A stretch of DNA of 16,534 nt from NCBI GenBank assembly GCA_021161685.1, contig JAGHAD010000053.1, positions 1-16,534 on the forward strand. The letters are read 5' to 3'. The position numbers were made by a program, and so were the translations under genes. The DNA comes from Thermoplasmata archaeon (GTDB taxonomy: Archaea; Thermoplasmatota; E2; DHVEG-1; B18-G2). Position 1 is the stretch's first letter. The number at the start of each line of letters is the position of its first letter. The notes under the pieces were generated by a model. That model was not told the DNA's origin and searched no databases. It worked only from the letters and a program-made list of their open reading frames with translations. Below, one piece after another: positions 13,959 to 16,534 of the stretch.

Positions 13959-14834
13959 CTATCCAATCAGAGAAATCTTTCCTCCTTTCTTAAGGGCTTT
14001 CAAAGCTTCTTCCGTGAATTTTTCTATCTTTTCCTCGCTATACAGTTCTCTTAAAGCCCTTATGTTCTGCTCCTCTATCATTTTTCTCGCTTCCTCCCTC
14101 TTTCTCCTATTTTCCTCTCTTATGGATATTATTTTGGATCTCATCTCAACGACTTTTTTATGAACCGCATCAGCTTCTCCCTTTATTTTCATGTATTCCT
14201 CGTGCTTCTTTCTTATTTCATTTATGAGGGCAGCTACCTCATTAAACAGTTGAACAAACTTCTCGTGATACTTTTGGCTTTCCTGATAGTACTTCAGGAC
14301 CTTTTCATGCTCCTCATTTGCCTTTTTGAATAGATCATCTATGGTCTTTTCCTTTTCGCTTAACTCTACTTCTATCTGTTTCTGCTTCTCCAGTTCTCTC
14401 TTCAGCCTTTCGTATTCCTCTCTCTTCTTCCTTATCTCTTCTATTATCTTATCCTCCTCTTCCTTGGTTAACGGCGTTGTTTCTTGCTTGTATTCCAACA
14501 TCTGTAGATCAGCCTTTACCTCTTCCACCCTTAAAGGCAAGCTCTTTATGATAACTTTTTTTCCCTTCCTCCTTTCCTCAATAAGTTCTTTTGCTTTCTT
14601 TTGAAGCTGATTTCTTAGCTCCTTGTGTTTCTTCATTTCTTCAACTGCCTTGTTCCTCAGCTCCTTGTACTTGTTCATTTCATCCATCAATTCTCTTTTT
14701 CTCTTTACTAAAAGATCTCTCTCTTCCCTTACCATCTTAGCAAGTTCATTCAGCTCGTTCCTCCTTTGAATTAGCATCTGATACTTCTTTTCCGCATTTC
14801 TCAGCTGTTCCAACTTTATCCTTTCCAAATACAT
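13959..14834 (-). CDS. COG1340-like archaeal coiled-coil protein
   Basis: A 291-residue, highly charged (Lys/Glu/Arg-rich) protein predicted to be almost wholly coiled coil. The helix is interrupted near 88-124 by [20 protein letters not shown] and the motif [20 protein letters not shown] (111-130), the recognisable conserved centre of this archaeal family. Members are sometimes labelled phosphoserine phosphatase in databases, but no phosphatase motif is present. The role is unknown; a scaffolding or SMC-like structural function is a guess. The ATG at 14834 directly abuts GGGGAGG with no spacer. If that is the ribosome site, TTG at codon 3 (six bases after GGAGG) would be the better-spaced start. 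It follows the Ig-domain membrane protein by six bases, so the two are one operon. Confidence 0.85.
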   Translation of the reverse strand: MYLERIKLEQLRNAEKKYQMLIQRRNELNELAKMVREERDLLVKRKRELMDEMNKYKELRNKAVEEMKKHKELRNQLQKKAKELIEERRKGKKVIIKSLPLRVEEVKADLQMLEYKQETTPLTKEEEDKIIEEIRKKREEYERLKRELEKQKQIEVELSEKEKTIDDLFKKANEEHEKVLKYYQESQKYHEKFVQLFNEVAALINEIRKKHEEYMKIKGEADAVHKKVVEMRSKIISIREENRRKREEARKMIEEQNIRALRELYSEEKIEKFTEEALKALKKGGKISLIG

Positions 14835-14840
14835 CCTCCC

Positions 14841-16534
14841 CTACGCTTTCTTAACAACTATTCTCAACCTATTCCTACCTTCTACGGCAACCCATGGTAG
14901 CTTTATATCTGCATAGCCTCCGGCGGGTATGCTTATACCATCAATCCTGTTCTTCTCGATCCCATTCACCGACAGCACAACAGATATATCTCTGGCTGTG
15001 ACATTTCCATCATTTCTCAAGGTGAACCTAGTTGTAATGGTATCTCCTGCTTTAAATATTTTTGGCCAGTGGAATACACCAGTTATTTTTAACTTTGGTT
15101 CAGCTCCTTTAACTATTGCCAGTACCGAAATGCTCGTTGTTTTGCTTTTCTCTGCTGGTGTAACTTGTAGCTCAACTTCCGCCCATCCTTCTGGATCTAC
15201 TTCGCTAGTTGGCTTTACGATTAGCTTCAATTCCTTGCTTTCAGAGGGATCTAGAACCACCATATCTTCCGGTATCTCTATTTTCCAACCATCTGGTATC
15301 TTTTCTTCATTTACCGAGACCTTGTAGGTTAATCTCCTTCTAGTTGGATTCCTCAAAGTTATATTATAAATTGCTTCCTTACCTGGTTCAACCTCCTTTA
15401 TTCTATCCAAACATATCAACTCTGCAAATTCCCTTTTCATCATATAAACGATCACAAGAACAACGATCGCAACGATTACGAAAACAATGATCATCAAAGC
15501 CATTCCAGCGGATGGACCAAAGGTTTTATCTAAATGCAGGGCTCCGGCTGCCGAATCAAAAAATTCAGAGATCAATTGAATCACAGTTGGAGCTATTGCG
15601 GTAGTAATGACGGTTGAAAAGTTCTTGTCTGAAGAGTTTGTCTTGGAAACCACTATGAAAGTTAAAAAATCTTCTGTTCCTTCCTTTACATAGCTCGGAA
15701 CGTGAACGGTTACATTTATTTTTGCTCTCTCGTTTGGCGCAAGTTTTACTTCATGGGGCTCTATGTCAATATCCCAATTATTGGATGAATTGGCTTGGAT
15801 GATGAATGTATCTATGTCGTTACCGGCATTTTTTATTTCAAATGTATAGGTATGACTTCTCCCTATCCTTACCTTGGCATCATCCGGCTTTACAATTTCT
15901 ACATTGAACACTCTCAACTCCTCGGATAGTTGTAGATAGCATGTTATGTTGTCCCTGCCTCTTTCTCCTTCAGCATAGATGTTGAGAGCTACCTTTTTTC
16001 CATATTCCGCACTCTCGGGAGGAGTAATTGTAACAATAATGTATGCGCTTTCCTCCGCCCCCACCCAAGCTCTTCCTCTCTCGTACCTTATGCCCTCCTC
16101 CACGTAGGTATTTACGTCACTCAAACCATCTATGGCGCAATTCCAGCCAGCCGGGGTTACTGCAAAATCTAGGTCTATGAGCCATATGGTAACATTTACT
16201 GTATCCCCTCCTTTCCCTTTGTTTGACAGCTTGATCTTGAAAGTAGCTTCTCCACTCCTCAAAATTTTCTGCTGAGAGGGCGATTCCAGTTCCAGCCCTA
16301 TATCATCTGGATCAAATAGGCTTAGCTCGACGTAAGAGGGGTACCTTGTGCAGTTGTACTTCAACGTGGGCTCCATACCCTTTAACAAATCGCCAAACAA
16401 ATATGGTATGTCCCACTTTACATCGAGGGCTATGGTATGACCTCTCTCTACGACGTGATTCACATCATTGCCTTCTATGAAGATAACATTCCTTGCCCCT
16501 CCAATGACCCCCCGCTTACTCTCGCCCCCTGACC
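14841..16534 (-). CDS. Ig-like/CARDB repeat membrane protein (N-terminus outside window)
   Basis: The frame stays open from the stop at 14841-14843 to the window edge, giving at least 563 residues; an internal Met at 16463 is not the real start. Numbered from that Met, the protein has beta-rich, Ig-like domains (about 50-180 and 185-290, each with the 'KIxLxNxGxxxDTxxV' style of NEW3/CARDB/COG1470-type repeats). A single transmembrane helix follows at 320-342 (MALMIIVFVIVAIVVLVIVY) with basic MMKR behind it. Two more Ig-like units come after it (about 350-450 and 455-540, the last with FTLRNDGNVTARD). Seven N-x-S/T sequons lie before the helix and only two after it, fitting an exterior, glycosylated N-part and a cytoplasmic C-part. 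The function is not known; an envelope or adhesion role is possible. It is in one operon with the coiled-coil protein. Confidence 0.8.
   Translation of the reverse strand, partial: SGGESKRGVIGGARNVIFIEGNDVNHVVERGHTIALDVKWDIPYLFGDLLKGMEPTLKYNCTRYPSYVELSLFDPDDIGLELESPSQQKILRSGEATFKIKLSNKGKGGDTVNVTIWLIDLDFAVTPAGWNCAIDGLSDVNTYVEEGIRYERGRAWVGAEESAYIIVTITPPESAEYGKKVALNIYAEGERGRDNITCYLQLSEELRVFNVEIVKPDDAKVRIGRSHTYTFEIKNAGNDIDTFIIQANSSNNWDIDIEPHEVKLAPNERAKINVTVHVPSYVKEGTEDFLTFIVVSKTNSSDKNFSTVITTAIAPTVIQLISEFFDSAAGALHLDKTFGPSAGMALMIIVFVIVAIVVLVIVYMMKREFAELICLDRIKEVEPGKEAIYNITLRNPTRRRLTYKVSVNEEKIPDGWKIEIPEDMVVLDPSESKELKLIVKPTSEVDPEGWAEVELQVTPAEKSKTTSISVLAIVKGAEPKLKITGVFHWPKIFKAGDTITTRFTLRNDGNVTARDISVVLSVNGIEKNRIDGISIPAGGYADIKLPWVAVEGRNRLRIVVKKA

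Noticed and set aside
13889..13966. N-terminal extension of HMG-CoA synthase by 26 codons
   Set aside because: The family begins at [10 protein letters not shown], and the operon TATA box lies inside the extension, so it would not be in the message.
13959..14834. Repeat array or low-complexity purine tract
   Set aside because: The repeated CTT/TTC-rich text on the plus strand is simply the Lys/Glu/Arg codon bias of the coiled-coil protein; no regular repeat unit is present.
1..16534. CRISPR arrays, insertion sequences, phage or toxin-antitoxin genes
   Set aside because: No spaced direct repeats, inverted terminal repeats, transposase or integrase motifs were seen; genes are tightly packed and mostly housekeeping or conserved archaeal families.

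Overview
The window looks like a piece of an archaeal chromosome, most likely from a thermophilic, euryarchaeote-type organism. Support: the C-terminus of a Nop5/Nop56-type C/D-box RNP protein, an intron-containing elongator tRNA-Met with a bulge-helix-bulge splice site, a full-length Hef (SF2 helicase fused to an XPF-type nuclease), archaeal-type PyrE, a type II GAPDH relative, and a cluster of HMG-CoA synthase, thiolase and DUF35 protein. TATA (box A) sequences sit about 26 bases upstream of several start codons. Arginine is mostly AGA/AGG and ATA is common. Hef and the COG1709-like regulator favour Euryarchaeota in the old sense; I cannot fix the order (a Thermoplasmata/Aciduliprofundum-like or Thermococcus/Archaeoglobus-like organism is possible). 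No mobile element, CRISPR array or phage gene is visible.

Layout. 1-337 (+): end of a Nop5-like gene, overlapping by 30 bases the convergent end of a TrkH potassium transporter (minus). 1838-1939 (-): tRNA-Met(CAT) with a 27-nt intron. 1959-3739 (-): an EamA/DMT transporter and a lipobox-bearing alpha/beta hydrolase. 3887-6397 (+): PyrE, then a tightly packed unit of a divergent GAPDH-like dehydrogenase, a metallo-beta-lactamase-fold hydrolase and a UPF0248/DUF504 protein. 6412-16534 (-): one long run of minus-strand genes. In the order they are read: a membrane protein with Ig-like domains (cut by the window edge), a COG1340-like coiled-coil protein, HMG-CoA synthase, thiolase, DUF35 zinc-ribbon/OB protein, an XRE-type regulator, a 44-residue zinc-finger protein, Hef, an exported tandem nitroreductase, and a 122-codon open frame without a normal start codon.

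How the genes work together. The clearest unit is 13888 down to about 10529: HMG-CoA synthase, thiolase and DUF35 make HMG-CoA for the mevalonate pathway, hence for isoprenoid lipids, as a channelled complex. A regulator and a tiny zinc protein are chained to them by overlapping reading frames. The other parts are housekeeping (tRNA, PyrE, snoRNP, potassium uptake, fork repair) mixed with poorly characterised genes. The best candidates for something undescribed are the exported two-domain nitroreductase with its start-less downstream ORF, and the regulator plus zinc-finger pair appended to the mevalonate operon.
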